Assembly (NCBI GenBank): GCA_025267735.1
Contig: CM046311.1
Location: 27,695,399 to 27,759,398 of the forward strand
DNA: 64,000 bases
DNA from: Mactra quadrangularis
Lineage: Eukaryota > Mollusca > Bivalvia > Venerida > Mactridae
Reading direction: 5' to 3'
Within the stretch, counting starts at the first letter, position 1. The number at the start of each line of letters is the position of its first letter. The notes beneath the pieces are model-generated. The model saw nothing but the letters and a program-made list of their open reading frames with translations. It ran no database searches and was not told where the DNA came from. Both the position numbers and the translations under genes were made by a program. Of the stretch, positions 43,554 to 56,255 are shown in pieces.

Positions 43554-43990
43554 CGTACCTAGCCTATCTTGCATGGCTCCTTGTCTATAACCAGTATTAA
43601 CCACTGGCACCAGAGTCCTCACACTCGTTAAATACACACACATATAATATTTTGTCAACAAACACAATTAAATATCGGTCCCTTATACATTACCATGTAC
43701 GAGTTATAACTATACTTTCATTATAATATTATACATAAGGTAGTGTACATGTATGTATGCACAAGGATCTATATATAGGGACGTACGGATTATTTTATGA
43801 TCATAAGATATGGACTCTGACGCCAGTGGTATTAAGTTATTAACCTACTCTTACACAAGGCCAACACTTTCTTCAGGGAAAGCTGTATGCTGTTTACCCA
43901 TTAAGGTATAAAGAGAAGTTGTGTGCTTTGTGGAAAGGTAGGTGAGTACTAGTTATAGACAATGGTCCAGAAAGCTTGGATTGTAAAGTG
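43554..43990. mobile_element. MITE-like element with GTCTATAACYAGTAYTMACC arms
   Basis: Left subterminal TCCTTGTCTATAACCAGTAT and right GTGAGTACTAGTTATAGACA, AGAAAGCTTGG are inverted relatives over roughly 40 bp with several mismatches. A lone similar end is at 27,785-27,832. No coding sequence in the interior. The boundaries are approximate. Confidence 0.5.
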
Positions 43991-46233
43991 TACTGGCCGC
44001 CTTAAATGCACCATAATTTGTGCAAACTCCTCAGAGCGGTTACGTCACGCGTTGCTACTTTAACCACTGCCTTTATATTAATCGCGTGACGCTAGTAGTA
44101 CCATGTGACTAATGTTTATATTTAAACGAGCAATAACGGTAAGCCTAAAATACGTTAGGCGTAATGAAGCGAATAAAACATTAAATGATCAAAAATGTGG
44201 TTAATTTGCGAGTACTGTCAAAGAAAAAATAATAAATTAAATAGAAATATATCATTATGTACCAAAATTGTTTAATTCATTAATAAATTACACCGAAAAG
44301 TGAGCAAGGTCGGGAATGAGCTGCGTTGTCCACCCAATAGGGTTCTTGGTCCACCTCACGCTACTTATATGATGCTTTTGGTGAGAAATCTTAAGTATTC
44401 ATGATAAAATTATATGTATAGGATACTGAATAATATTGCATGTATATATTAAATGACTAAAATGAAAACAATTATCCATTTAATATTTACTTTGCGCAAC
44501 ATTTTGCTATTCATGCAATTTTACGTACTTTAGGTAACCGGTGTCAGGGTAAAATTAATCTTTTTTCACAAATTTTTTATTCATACTATTTATTTTTTTC
44601 CCTTAATGTCTTGTTAAGAAAACAGCAATCTTCATACCCCGGCTCTTCATCTTTTACTTAACCAATATGGTATAGTGTGGAAAGAAAGCGCCATCTCTAG
44701 TACGTTGCGTTTTAAAACCACAGCCCAGTGGAAGAATAATGATCTGAGTAGACATACTGCTTTCCAATAATGGACAATTGACCGAACATTTCCATATAAA
44801 CTACTGGGTTTTGTTTTCATCGCTTGTTTTAATGTGTTCTAACTGAAAATGCTTCATTATCAGGTTTGATGTATGGATTTATATAGATATTCTAACAAAG
44901 TGCAAAAATAGTACGGTGTGGAATTAAAAGAATCATTAAATTATTGTGTAAGTTAGCAGTATGGATATATAACTATTCTAAGTGGTGTTTTGATGACTGG
45001 TTTGGATTTTGTGAAAATTGTCTTGTTTTATATTTTGCGCATTTTTAAAAAACATTTTAGAAAAAAATGTGAATATTTTTCTAGTGAAAAGTTTTGTTAT
45101 AAAAATGGAGAATAATCCAGTATTAGTTCAAATAGTTGAAAATTTAGTAGGTAGGTACTCGGTCTAAACTTGTTTATAAAAGTTTGTTTTTGTTGATTGC
45201 TTTAATATTGTTTTTTCGTTTTGTGTTAGGTATACAACCTGTATTTTACATGATTACATCGAGATATGGTAAACATGATAAAACAGAGGCGTATTTGAAA
45301 TAAAACATTAATTTTATTCCAAACGTTATTATCAGTGCTTAAGGAAAATAACTTCAACTTAATAGTTATGAATGACATTTCTTTATTCACATTTTAGTAT
45401 TGCTGTTGCAGAAATTATAATATTGTATCTATAAACATAATATGTTTAAAAAGATTATCAACGGAAGTGTTAAAATGTCATTGGATAAATAGATAATTTC
45501 TTATTCTAATGTACTTTTGTCATGATTTAGCGTAATATACTCTTGTATATCGAATTATAACTAAATGGTCATTATTAGAACACCTTTTTACTGCGTCCAA
45601 ATCTTTAAAAGTTGAAATTTATGTTGAAAACGAGCGACTTTAAAACAAGATTCTATACCAAAATATAAGTTAAGTTCCTCTTTCAGAAACACTGAAGTCG
45701 ACGGTTTTAATAACGGAAATGTCATATGTCATAACATATGGGCTTTTCATCTCAAATTAAACATTTGTGCCAAAACATCTTCAAAAAAGGCATAATTTTG
45801 CAATGACCAAGTTGGTCTTCATAAAGGAACTTTATAGTGTTTATTGGAAACTCAGGTATTTCAAAGTTGGAAGCACAATTTCAAATTTTCCAAGAACTTC
45901 TTTTCAATACTGTCGCGAAGACAGACTCATTAGATTCTTATATATAGAACACGCATTTAAATAACCCAGACATGTTAATGCTGATATTAAATTGCTTTTT
46001 GTTCTGCCGCGCCTTATTCTTTTATTACTTTATTGAGAATTATATGTTATTAAAATGGCGTGTCTTAAGTATTAGCGTTTTATTGCAGTACTATCCGATT
46101 ACGTCGTTGTTTGATTTGAGTCAGTGCATGACACCAAGTTTAGAATTTATTTTTATGTTGAAACTATGTACCCATTAATGAAGATACTTTTAGAAGTGGA
46201 CGTGACGTTAGACTTGTAATCGTTTGATAGCTA
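43991..46233. other. No gene recognised
   Basis: AT-rich. At 45,105 an ATG in fair context opens MENNPVLVQIVENLVG and runs into GTAGGTAG, a weak donor-like site; I do not call it an exon. CGTCACGCG/CGCGTGACG at about 44,043-44,092 is a small inverted pair. Confidence 0.35.
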
Positions 46234-46634
46234 TGTTACAACCAGTTTTGTAATAAAAACCGAATTATTACAAAACGGGTTATTACAAAAGTGGTTGAAC
46301 GTACTACCCGTTTTGTAATAAAAACCCGATATGCAATAAAGTGTCTACATGTATTTGTGTTATTTTATTATATATATATTATTTATAAATAATATAAAAT
46401 ATAGTTAAATAGTTTATATTATTTGTATAGAAAGAAACTAATGTTTAACAAGCAAAGGTTAAATGTCCAAATATACAACTTACTTTAATTTCGCCATGTT
46501 GAATGGAAGATTTTTACAGAAAAACAAATTGTAATATTTTATTGCAAAACGGGTTGGTATGTTTAACCACTTTTGTAATAAGTTTTGTAATAACTATTAC
46601 AATTCGGGGTTTTATTACAAAACGGGTTGTAACA
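46234..46634. mobile_element. 401-bp MITE with TGTTACAACC ends
   Basis: Left end TGTTACAACCAGTTTTGTAA and right end the complement of TGTTACAACCCGTTTTGTAA pair over about 40 bp with a few mismatches. Further internal copies of ATTACAAAACGGGTT lie in both orientations and GTGGTTGAACGTAC mirrors GTTTAACCACTTTTG, so the arms extend about 90 bp. No convincing target duplication and no coding sequence. Confidence 0.75.
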
Positions 46635-47569
46635 AAGCCAGTTCGCGTTTGTTGAAAAACCATTTAAAACCAATCGTGTTGTTTCCATGGGCAAGAAACT
46701 TTACACTATTACTTAACTAAATCAAAGCACTGGAGTGCTGGAGGAAGGATGTCCTGAACTTATTTTTTGATTAAAAAATATATTATTATATATATTATCT
46801 ATAAAATAATGTATTAAGTATCAATTAACAGAATTGAACAAAAGGATAGCACTAGACTTCTCAAGTGGTTTGCTCATGACAAGGTTTATCTTACTTTATC
46901 AAACAAATTAAACCTAGAATTAATTTTCATCAACACATTTTAGGGTCATGTACAGCAGCGATCTCACCAAACCAAAGATTATTTTGGACTATTTTCTTTA
47001 ACCAAAAGGAGCTGACAACTTCTCATTTTTGGTTATCAATGGTTATTTTTTAACGAGATCGTTAATATTTTCGTTAAAATTTTAAAGATTTGGTGTGGAA
47101 TGACAAGCTGAATTTTTTCACAAAAACATCGACTTTCTAACAATTCATTTAAGGTTTTCCCCAAGTACTAAGCTCTTTTGCATCAAGCTACATTCCCATT
47201 TTTGTTCACGAATTTTAAGTCAAATTAACGTTTTGCACTTGCAATTTATTCACAATTAAAATTACTCTAAGAATCGTCTATTTCCTATAAATATTTGTTT
47301 AAAATTCCGTACACACTTATACATATTCATTCCAAATTATAATCAAACTTAAAATCGCTCAAGTAAACTTTTAATGCGACACTTTGAAGACGACAACGTC
47401 ATATCGCCGTATATTAAACATCCGGTAAGTGTATTAGTCATATCCAAAATGGCGGGTGTAATAACAATTGGATAAGTCACGTCGGTAAATATTTGTTTAT
47501 TTCGAGTAATAATGAATTTAAACAAGTTTTTCGACGTTTAAAAGTTGAAACATACGCATGTTATTTGAC
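46635..47569. other. No gene recognised
   Basis: AT-rich; nothing supported. Confidence 0.35.
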
Positions 47570-47665
47570 TTCCGTAACTCTAGCCAACCCTCTCAGGGTT
47601 GTCTACAGTTACGAAACTTCCGTAACTCTAGAACCTTGGTCTAGAGTTACGGTACCGTAACTCAA
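47570..47665. repeat. CCGTAACTCTAG direct and inverted repeats
   Basis: CTTCCGTAACTCTAG occurs at about 47,570 and 47,617, and its complement CTAGAGTTACGG at 47,641. 47,620-47,632 and 47,640-47,652 form a perfect 13-bp hairpin. A fourth related GTAACTC lies at about 47,657. Confidence 0.75.
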
Positions 47666-47794
47666 GCCACTGCTTAATATATACGATCATTTAATATTGT
47701 TTATTACTATCGAATGATGTAATTATTTTACGCATATAACAGGCATTGTCAAAAACATCGTAGGCCCTTTTTACTCCAACAAGTAATCATTGCA

Positions 47795-47835
47795 GTTGTC
47801 ACGGGTTGAGTTGTCTACGGGTTGAGTTGTCCCGT
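47795..47835 (-). repeat. ACAACTCAACCC repeats
   Basis: On the minus strand two copies of GACAACTCAACCCGT follow each other. The same word repeats on the plus strand within the 12,446 MITE (12,660-12,735). Confidence 0.55.
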
Positions 47836-48028
47836 CTTCATTGCAAAATTTATATGTCCTGAGAGTAACCTCCCTTTTCCTGAAGAGTTTCAAGAACGAC
47901 AACACAAGCCAGCGTTGTATTACATTTAAATGAGATGTTAATGAGTTTCACGCTTGAACTACGCCTCTTTGTCTATGTTGAAAATTGTTGAAGCGTGAAA
48001 AGAGTAATCTTATACTTTCTTGTTACCA

Positions 48029-48059
48029 TTGGAACGATGCTAAATTAGCATCGTTCCAA
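48029..48059. repeat. Perfect 15-bp-arm palindrome
   Basis: TTGGAACGATGCTAA, one A, then the exact complement. It may be a tiny foldback or a recombination scar. Confidence 0.75.
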
Positions 48060-48189
48060 AAAATGCTATACATTCATTATAACGAAATTTTGGTTAATAT
48101 TCCTAATGTGGTAAATTCAGAGAAACATAACTGTAATATACTTGTATTGTTATTATCCATCGTCAATCTTGACACGTTCTTTTAAAAAA

Positions 48190-48490
48190 AATATCTATAC
48201 AGTCGCTAATCGATAAACAATGGGCGAGTGTTATTTTTCGCACCTCAACGGATCGCCGATTATATCTTTGTCTAGTCGACTTCAACATTATAATTTTATA
48301 GTAAAAAACACGTTGGGGCTTAAATTTATAGTCGAGAGAGCGAAAAAGTCGAGAGAAAAAGATCGAGTCAAACATATTTTTTTCATATAGATAAAGAAGG
48401 AAAAAAATCGGGACTTTTGATTTTCAATCGAGACAACGAAATGTCGACACAAGAGTAGTCGAGATAATGCGAATTGACTGTATTTGCTTA
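48190..48490 (-). repeat. TCTCGAC-rich dispersed repeat
   Basis: On the minus strand the words TCTCGACT, TCGACATTTCGTTGTCTCG and TCTCGACTTTTTCGC recur in spaced fashion, starting ACAGTCAATTCGCATTATCT. This pattern is common in mollusc repeats ('CTCGA' series) as I recall. The two small minus-strand frames are by-products. Confidence 0.4.
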
Positions 48491-49611
48491 AATTCAATAC
48501 TTAAGTATATCACAACTATGACTTGGGATTTTTAAAGCCTTCCGTCTAAACACAAAGGCTTATATTTGTTGTAATGAAAATTAAGTACATTGTATGCAAT
48601 TGTATGCTTTCATTTTTCTATAGTATACCAATTCGTGCGTCTGAAAGGCATGCAACGACTCTTACGGGTTCATTGAACTGAAATAATTCGTTGGAAGCTC
48701 TTAAGTCTGTAATCAATACCCAAACTTAATCATGCAAGTATTAGGTTCTTTAAGTTTTGATATACAGTGAGGCTCCATTATAAGGAACATCATAATTTAT
48801 GGTCTTAGCCGAACAGTTGGGAACTTTTTTGCTTCGTCGATAGGGGCAATGTCTTACCAACAAGAACACTGCTGTAATATCACTAACATATTTCAGAGAA
48901 CCCTAACCCTAAGAACAGCATATGTGCATGCTCTTATTTAAACTCATTTGATTATTGGTTCTCTCTTTACTGTATAATTTGCGCCGGTGAAAAACCTATG
49001 TATCTGTTGGATGAGAGATTGTTGCCCTAATGCCCACAAATGAAAAAAAATTATTTCTATCATTCATTCATTCATAGACACGAGCCCGAAATCCGGGACT
49101 AGTAAAAATGACTTATTTCATATAGACGGGCTAGTTTATGATTTCGCCCTTTACTAGACAACATTACAAAACATTAGTCATTGCTTCAACCTAGAAGTCC
49201 GTACCCCTTGGCGAGTCCAACTTTTATTTAGGTTTGTTAAAATAATGTGTGTCGTACTGCCGGACACGTTGGAAGTTTTGCCCTTAACAGACAAATTGCG
49301 CTAGTGCTCCAGAAATTAAAAGCGATGGATTCCATTGTTAATATTGATTAACTTTCTTTTTTTATCAAACAAGAATTTAGGTAATGTCGGACATGGTGTT
49401 TCATTTTCTTCATACTTGAGAGATACCTACGGCGACAACAACTCAATTATCGTAATTATCAGAATGTGCGACCTGTCACTGTATTACTTTGATCTTTATT
49501 AGTTGATTGATTATTTGATTCATTTCATGTTTAACAAGGTTAGATGAAAGACAGAAGTTACGATTTATATGAAAATTGAATGATTTTGGAGGATGGCGGA
49601 TTTCTGATATT
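48491..49611. other. No gene recognised
   Basis: AT-rich. ACAGTGAGGCTCCATTATAA at about 48,767 looks like a transposon-terminus word but no partner was found. Confidence 0.35.
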
Positions 49612-49775
49612 TTATAGAGCGGTGGTCCAGTGGTAGAACGCACGCTTATGGATCGAAGGGTCCCTGGTTCGAAACTCATCTTAGGGCATTGCTAATTTCC
49701 TTCTGCAAAATTATTATCTACAGTTTTTGCGCTCCACCCAAGTTTAAATTGGTACTGTGAGAGATCCTCTGCTCG
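49612..49775 (+). mobile_element. tRNA-derived SINE, second family
   Basis: Head GCGGTGGTCCAGTGGTAGAA (A box) and CCTGGTTCGAAACTC (B box, one change from consensus), then GCATTGCTAATTTCCTTCTG and GCTCCACCCAAGTTTAAATT, collinear with 31,620-31,817. Diverged. Confidence 0.7.
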
Positions 49776-52140
49776 AATGTGATTTCAAAGATCAGAGATT
49801 ATCGTACAAAGGTATAAAGTCGTTCAACATGTATATGGAAACATACTTTAAACCAAACTTTAACTTTTAACTGATTGTAATTGGGGAGTAAAACTTAAAA
49901 TTTAAATAAATCATTTTAGCCGTTTAGAATGCAGGGATAATGAACATAGAATTATCAATCATTTCTAAAGAAACTTATTCACTTACACATGATTTGTTTG
50001 GGGATGTTGTAGTTAATAAATCTCTTTTCTTTGATTCTTGGTTGGATTATTTTTTTGTATTCTTATTCTAATATAAGGGGTTAAGCTATCAAGTCTACTG
50101 ATACTTGTGAATTATTATTTATGGTGACTTTTTCCATGACTTCATGTTTTAAGTTTGTTCCTAGTTTGATTTTATGCATTTAATTCTTCAAATATAAATT
50201 TCTCTATATAGTTTTGACATTGACGAAACTGTATTACCTATAGGCAGCTGGAACGGTCCCCAGACATAATTCATATAATGTTTTGATTTGGAACCGAGTC
50301 GGCTACCTATGGTATTATCTGTTGTATTAAGAGTATGAAACTGACTAGTGACTACCAGTTCTAATTTGACTTTTACAAAAGAATCGAATTATAGTATTCT
50401 TGTTGTACAGTTGGTTCAAATTCTCAGATATTTCATAAAAAACCTCATGCTATCAAAATTATACAGATAATTTATCAAAACGATATTGATGGATTTGCGA
50501 CTAAAATATTGGTAATAAGACTTTGATATTACGGATCCCTGGACCTTAGTTTGCCAGAAATATTTTGACTTTTCTTAATGCGTCGGAAACCGCGTTTTGG
50601 TTAACAACTGTACACATTTATGAAGCCATTGACCAATTACAACTCCTCAGTAATTATACTGTTAGTTCTAAGCTTGTAGCGATTTTCGTTGTTGAATGTA
50701 ATTAGGTTCTTAAATGAAACTTAAATGTTTACTTAGTCAAAGGATTTTATCAATAGTCCTTAAAGGACCTATACTTAAAGTACTTATGGTAATTATTAAT
50801 ACCAACTGCCAATGTTTATATATGTCCACTTGCCATATCAAACAACCAATTCAAATAGAAAATCGATGCTGTTAATAGCTTTACACGACGATACCGCTAA
50901 GATAATTGTGACATTTCTTGTCCAAGTATCTAACAAAGGTAGGATTGAGTGTCGGTGCATATTGATTGACCAATTACGAGTCTTTCTGTCCTCGTGTTCT
51001 TGCTGAGTCAACTTCAGGTGTTCTGGCCTCTGTAAGATCTTTGAGAACTTGCCTTTTACTGTTGTAATGCTTAGAACTTTTTGGTTTTATGTTTTGTTAT
51101 AAAATTGCACGAAACATGGTGAGTTGAAGTTTTTTCACAAAGACATGTTTGGTGGCGTCCTTTTTATAACAAAAAGTCTCCTTCTTTGCTTTCGGGATGT
51201 TACTGTTGTCGTTAAATTTATCATGTGTATTCATTTCACAACAACTGTCAAAACTATTTTTGAGATCATTTAGTGGCATTACTCTGTAAATAGCAGAAAC
51301 TGACCAATGGTCTCAACATTACACGTGTACGTAATTTTGTGCGACAATACTCTAGAAGAGTCCGACACTAGACCAAAAATCATACCATTATGTTTTAACA
51401 CTACAACTGATATCAGCAACTTTGACTGATTCCTATAAAACTAACGTTCGTCTGATGATAATGAAACTAATCACAGCACGCAATGCGTTTTCTAGCTTTT
51501 TTGTTTTTGTTTGTATAAAACTAATATGTCTATCATAATGTTTTGTAAATAATTACATACTGGATATAGCCAGTTTTGTTTAGATCTGTTTATTAATAGT
51601 AATAAGAAAACGCCATTTTTGTTCTTACGGCATACGTTAACAAACTGTAAACCACTGAGAAACATTAGATGACAAACTTCATAAATGTATATTTAATTAT
51701 TTATCTTTATGTTAGGGTATTGAATAAAAACAACGATGTAAAGTATTTCTGTATTTTACAATTTAATCAATGCTTACCTAAGCACATTCTATTTTCATTA
51801 ATGCCCACATTTTAGAATTTTTTTATCGTCGTAAATGATTTATTCATTAAAGTTGTTAAAATCAAGTTTGTATTGATTTGTATTTTGTTGTAGATATAAA
51901 TATGAATGATAAAAAGAACCTATCTCTTTATCATTAGATTTAAAAGTGTAGACTGACTCAAATAATATTATGTTTAACGCCCACAAACAGCGTTGCTATG
52001 ACAAATTAAGCACTTCTTACAAAACTAGATCTAGGAATTTGGTATCTGTGGTAATGTAGTCTGAACTATACAGATATTGTACTGATGAAATGAGGTGGTA
52101 AAGCGTGTAACAATGATATTATTAAATGCTGACATGAAAA
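49776..52140. other. No gene recognised
   Basis: AT-rich. Frames at 50,812-51,006 and 51,097-51,279 have no supporting signal. Confidence 0.4.
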
Positions 52141-52240
52141 TGACAGTCGCTGGAACTTTTAACCTGGTTGTATTCCTGCTACGTCTGATTTCCGAGGTAT
52201 ATCTTCGTTTGATGATCGCCAAGGTTGTTCCGAATGCATT
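52141..52240. mobile_element. Decayed relative of the 42,807 hairpin element
   Basis: GATCGCCAAGGTTGTTCCGA with ATGCATTTGTC matches the right arm at 42,856-42,890. The left arm is only faintly present (TCGCTGGAACTTTTAACCTG). Confidence 0.4.
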
Positions 52241-52660
52241 TGTCCGTAGATCTTCAATTAATTTCGTGTTGAATTTCACTAGTTATAGATGGTGGTTTTC
52301 TTTAATTAACTACATGATTTTTGTATGATGTATTAGACAGATGCTTGTAATCCCATCGCTTATCCTATTCCATTTGTAGTCTTGTTTTTACTGTAATCGA
52401 TGATTTATAATTCACTGTAATTGTGGTATTGTTTCGTTGTTTTTGTTTGTATCAATTTCTATCATTTTCAAAACAACAACTTCTCATTATTCACAAACAT
52501 TTGGTAATGGTATTTCTCAGCATGAATAACACCACATCAGTTCTTACGCATCCATGACTTCAAGTATGATACTCATTTTAGAAAAAGAAAGTGCTTTAAT
52601 GGAATTTAAGACGGATTTGAGTGTTAGCTTTGTTCTTTTTTGCCGGAATATCACCATTTG
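52241..52660. other. No gene recognised
   Basis: AT-rich; nothing supported. Confidence 0.35.
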
Positions 52661-52860
52661 AAGCCCCATTTTTTAAAGTAACGCCGTCTATAGAAAAGAG
52701 ACAAGTACCTATTTCTTACAAAAAAGAGTAATTTGATAAATGCAATAATCACTTAAATATGTGTATATTGTTTCTAGATTTCAAAGTGAAAGATAATTGA
52801 GATTTACGTTTTGTGATAGATAGAATTTTCCTCCAAAATTCAGCTCTGAAATAATCTTGA
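52661..52860. repeat. Dispersed repeat pair, copy 2
   Basis: Weak, ordered similarity to 40,661-40,860. Confidence 0.4.
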
Positions 52861-53146
52861 GTATTTAGTCAATGTTAACAAAACAAGAAGAACCCCATTT
52901 TTTAAGAAATGTGCACTTTGTCACATTTAAACTTAGACAGCAAATTGTTTTAAATAGTTACTGTGTCTCTAATGCGTATTATATTCAAATAACTTCACAA
53001 TTGTAAGACAGTTTTCATGTCTGCTGTAGGTCAATGTATCTTTATATAGTGGCTTTAAATTGCGCGTCCTTACAATTTTTGTAAATATTTACTTACGACA
53101 ATTCGCGTTCTGGTTGCAGAATCATGTAGATTTTAAATAATTTAGG

Positions 53147-53236
53147 ACAGTTGTCAGTCACTGTTGGAACTATGCCCCTAGTTGATTGACTGCCGTAATA
53201 TGACATATACAATGTGTTGCTGTGTCGTTTAACGCT
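53147..53236 (+). mobile_element. tRNA-SINE tail fragment with internal deletion
   Basis: GGACAGTTGTCAGTCACTGT, then TTGATTGACTGCCGTAATAT, CAATGTGTTGCTGTGTCG and a doubled CGTTTAACGCTACA, following the 18,405 family with the middle missing. Confidence 0.55.
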
Positions 53237-53767
53237 ACATCGTTTAACGCTACAAAACAACATGTGGAAGTTGACCAATTATATGCTGTTAAACATGGGT
53301 ATGTTGCTTACGTTCATAATGTTAACATACAAGTGTACTTTACAAATATGACACATGAAAACTAATACTGCAAAGCACACCCGCATTGGTATTATGCAAA
53401 TATGCCAACAGTTTCACTCATGAGTTCTAATGCAATGTTTACCCCAAGGCTATCAGCGTCCGTGAAAATCTGCAGACGTCTCAAGTTCTAGATCATTAAC
53501 TAAGTCCAGAATGTCTTTTCTTTAATGCAATATCATTAATCATGTTTGATTTAACTACGTTAACTAAAATACATATTTTATTTATAGAAATGTTTATTAG
53601 TAGACTTCATGCCTAGACATAACGAAAATCTAGAATCATTTTCTTGATTAATAAACGATGATAAACAAGAAATCAAACCTTTTTATTACTTTTTGCAAGC
53701 GGAAGTTCTGACAAATACTGCGACACAAACAATTTTACATTTACATTAATAAATTTTATTTGATCGT
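53237..53767. other. No gene recognised
   Basis: AT-rich; nothing supported. Confidence 0.35.
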
Positions 53768-53876
53768 CAGTTGCGCATACATTAACACCACTGATTTAAA
53801 TACGCACCTCAGTATTTCTGTGACCATAATCAATAATCGAATATTTAAATCAGCGGGGTTAATATATGTGCCACTG
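53768..53876. mobile_element. Small foldback MITE, copy 2
   Basis: Left arm CAGTTGCGCATACATTAACA with CCACTGATTTAAATA and right arm TATTTAAATCAGCGGGGTTA with ATATATGTGCCACTG are inverted partners of about 36 bp. Same family as 21,900-22,060. Confidence 0.7.
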
Positions 53877-54751
53877 AGTATCGAACAAATTCTACCAACA
53901 TCTGATCATCAACAATTTAAACTTGATGGCATGCAATTTCAAGAGTATGAACAAATAACAGTGGGCTTTACCACATACTTTCATTTTGTATAAATCTCTA
54001 ATTGGTCTTACATTGTCATTGTACGACCAGAGCAATTATAAAGTCAGTACACATGCAGAATGAAATACCATTTAACGAGTTAAACGTCTTGTCATCACAA
54101 GCATTATCATTTTAAGGCGACCAGCGCACATACCATAGCTTTCATGGACCCTTTTCTTTAACCAGTAATCACATATCATTCCAGAAAGCTAGAATGATGG
54201 TAAATTTACATTATTGTCACATTTTTCATGGTTTTGTATTATTAGCTCCGGTACGATTTAAACATACACACCCTCGGAAAGCTAGATTGAAATTCCACCA
54301 GCTACCAGCTGATCTACGGGCCATATGTTGTATTATAGAGTGTGACCTATTCCGTTATGATGATTGTCTAAACAAAATCTTCATTTAAACAAAACAATAC
54401 CATTGTTTTTTCTCAACTGTATGTATATCCGGCGGCTAATGTTACCAGCAAGGCAATTGAAACTACAGAAACTAACTTATCATTTATTTATGTGGTATAG
54501 TCATATATATGTATAAGTTGCCTATCTCTGTTTGATAAGTGTATTGGTTGAGAGAATGGAAAAATTGCAGATGTTGATGTTACTACAGAAATACCTAACT
54601 CTACTGTATGATTGAATTTTTACTCTGGTGACTGACACTTGGCTTTGATAGTACAAATTGTATGTGGAACGTTGTATTTGAGGTTTGACATGACATCAAG
54701 ATTCGCTTAGTTGTAGTATTTGGTGTTAGTATTTAAAATTTCAATATTCCA
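53877..54751. other. No gene recognised
   Basis: AT-rich; short frames only. Confidence 0.35.
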
Positions 54752-54977
54752 ATAAGCCGCTCGGCTAGCTCAATCAGTAGCACATGTCATGTTTTATTTC
54801 AGGGTGGGACATACTATCGTGGAACTGGGTGATGAAAAATCAGAAAAATCAGGGTCATTCTCCCTTCTACCACTCATTCTAAATCATGAAGGACAGATGT
54901 AAATTTTTGTAACGGTCGGTAGGTTAATTGACCGCCATGAATATACGCTGTGTTGCTACGGCGTTAAACCAACAAAA
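54752..54977 (+). mobile_element. tRNA-derived SINE, first family, full-length but diverged
   Basis: Head GCCGCTCGGCTAGCTCAATC (A box), a deleted or degenerate B box (TTTCAGGGTGGGACATAC), body CTACCACTCATTCTAAATCA, and 3' GTAGGTTAATTGACCGCCAT, GCTACGGCGTTAAACCAACA. Collinear with the minus-strand copy at 18,405-18,722. Confidence 0.7.
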
Positions 54978-56204
54978 AGAGATTACGAAGTTGTATCTAG
55001 TCCTCATGGTTAACACAACATTAAATGGCTGGCAATTTTCTCGTACAGCTCTTTACAATGTTATGATAAGCATAAATGGTCTATAGAGTAAACAGTATTA
55101 TGTCAGGAAAAATATCTGTATTGTTACACCGAGTGTGTTGTAACAAGAAACATGCGTCTGATAAAATCCGTATTTTAATATTAACGGATTTACATTTACC
55201 TTATCATGAGACCATAAGTCATTTGACCCAATTCCAAAGACGCCCTGTATTGGTTTGTCATATAAACAGATTCAAACAAATACATGAATGAGCTTTATTT
55301 ATAATATAAATACTGAAGATTTAGATCTCTTCTGAGAACATTTTTGAGAGCACTGAATATGACATAGTACATATCAAGGACAGAACGGTATACTATTGTG
55401 ACAAATTTGAAAATTTTGTAACTCCATTGAGTTACAATAGTGTTTTGTTCAGCTCTCGTATTATGAATGTTCATTAACCCAATACTTTACGTTCAATCAA
55501 GCATTAGATTTTGTTTGCAATTGCGAACGTTAAGGTACGGAAAAGGTAAGTCATGATTCGTGCACTGATAAATATGAACAAGCTATTATTTTCGTAAAAA
55601 TACATGTACTGTTTGCAACAGTTTACTTTATGAAGTCTTATAAAGTTTCTTACTTGATAATGCTTAACATTGGAAAACAATGTGAATTGCTGATAGCCTT
55701 AAACCTTCGAAACTCCTACGAGAGCAACAGTTGAGTTGAAAATTATAAAACATCATAAATTTAATAACATTTAATGGAAATGATGGGGTTAGTTTAAATG
55801 GACATAATTGGATTAGTTTAAATACCAAATAACATGCTCTTACGATAATTAGAATTACCAATATATTTAAGCCTTTGGCTCTTACAATAATTGTATTGAA
55901 CAAAACATATTTCTCTGCGATTAGTCTGACTTGCCATAAAATTAATCTAAAATTCATAAAGCATGTCTTAACATATGAATTTGTTGTTTTTTATCGTAAC
56001 AGTTTGAAGACATATTTTTTTAGAAAAAATGCATAAACATCTTTAATTTAGGAAAAGTATCTTACTTTTACAAATCAACAAACAGTGTATACAAATGTGT
56101 AGTGACTACTTAGTGAACTGCCGTCAAAACACAATACAAAATACAACAAACGAAGTAGAAACTTTAATCCAAACTGAATAACATATCGTATTTTGTAGCG
56201 CCGT
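54978..56204. other. No gene recognised
   Basis: AT-rich; nothing supported. Confidence 0.35.
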
Positions 56205-56255
56205 TAAGGTACCTTAAGGTTACCTTACGTTAAGGTCGGTACCTTACTCGAAGAA
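56205..56255. repeat. TTAAGGT/ACCTTA word cluster
   Basis: GTTAAGGTACCTTAAGG, TTACCTTACGTTAAGG and TCGGTACCTTAC lie in 50 bp and are self-complementary at several registers. Confidence 0.6.

Noticed and set aside
49612..49690. Functional tRNA gene on the plus strand
   Set aside because: B box is altered and it is followed by a body shared with other copies; a SINE.
52095..52328. 77-codon hydrophobic frame
   Set aside because: Overlaps a decayed hairpin MITE and has no supporting signal.
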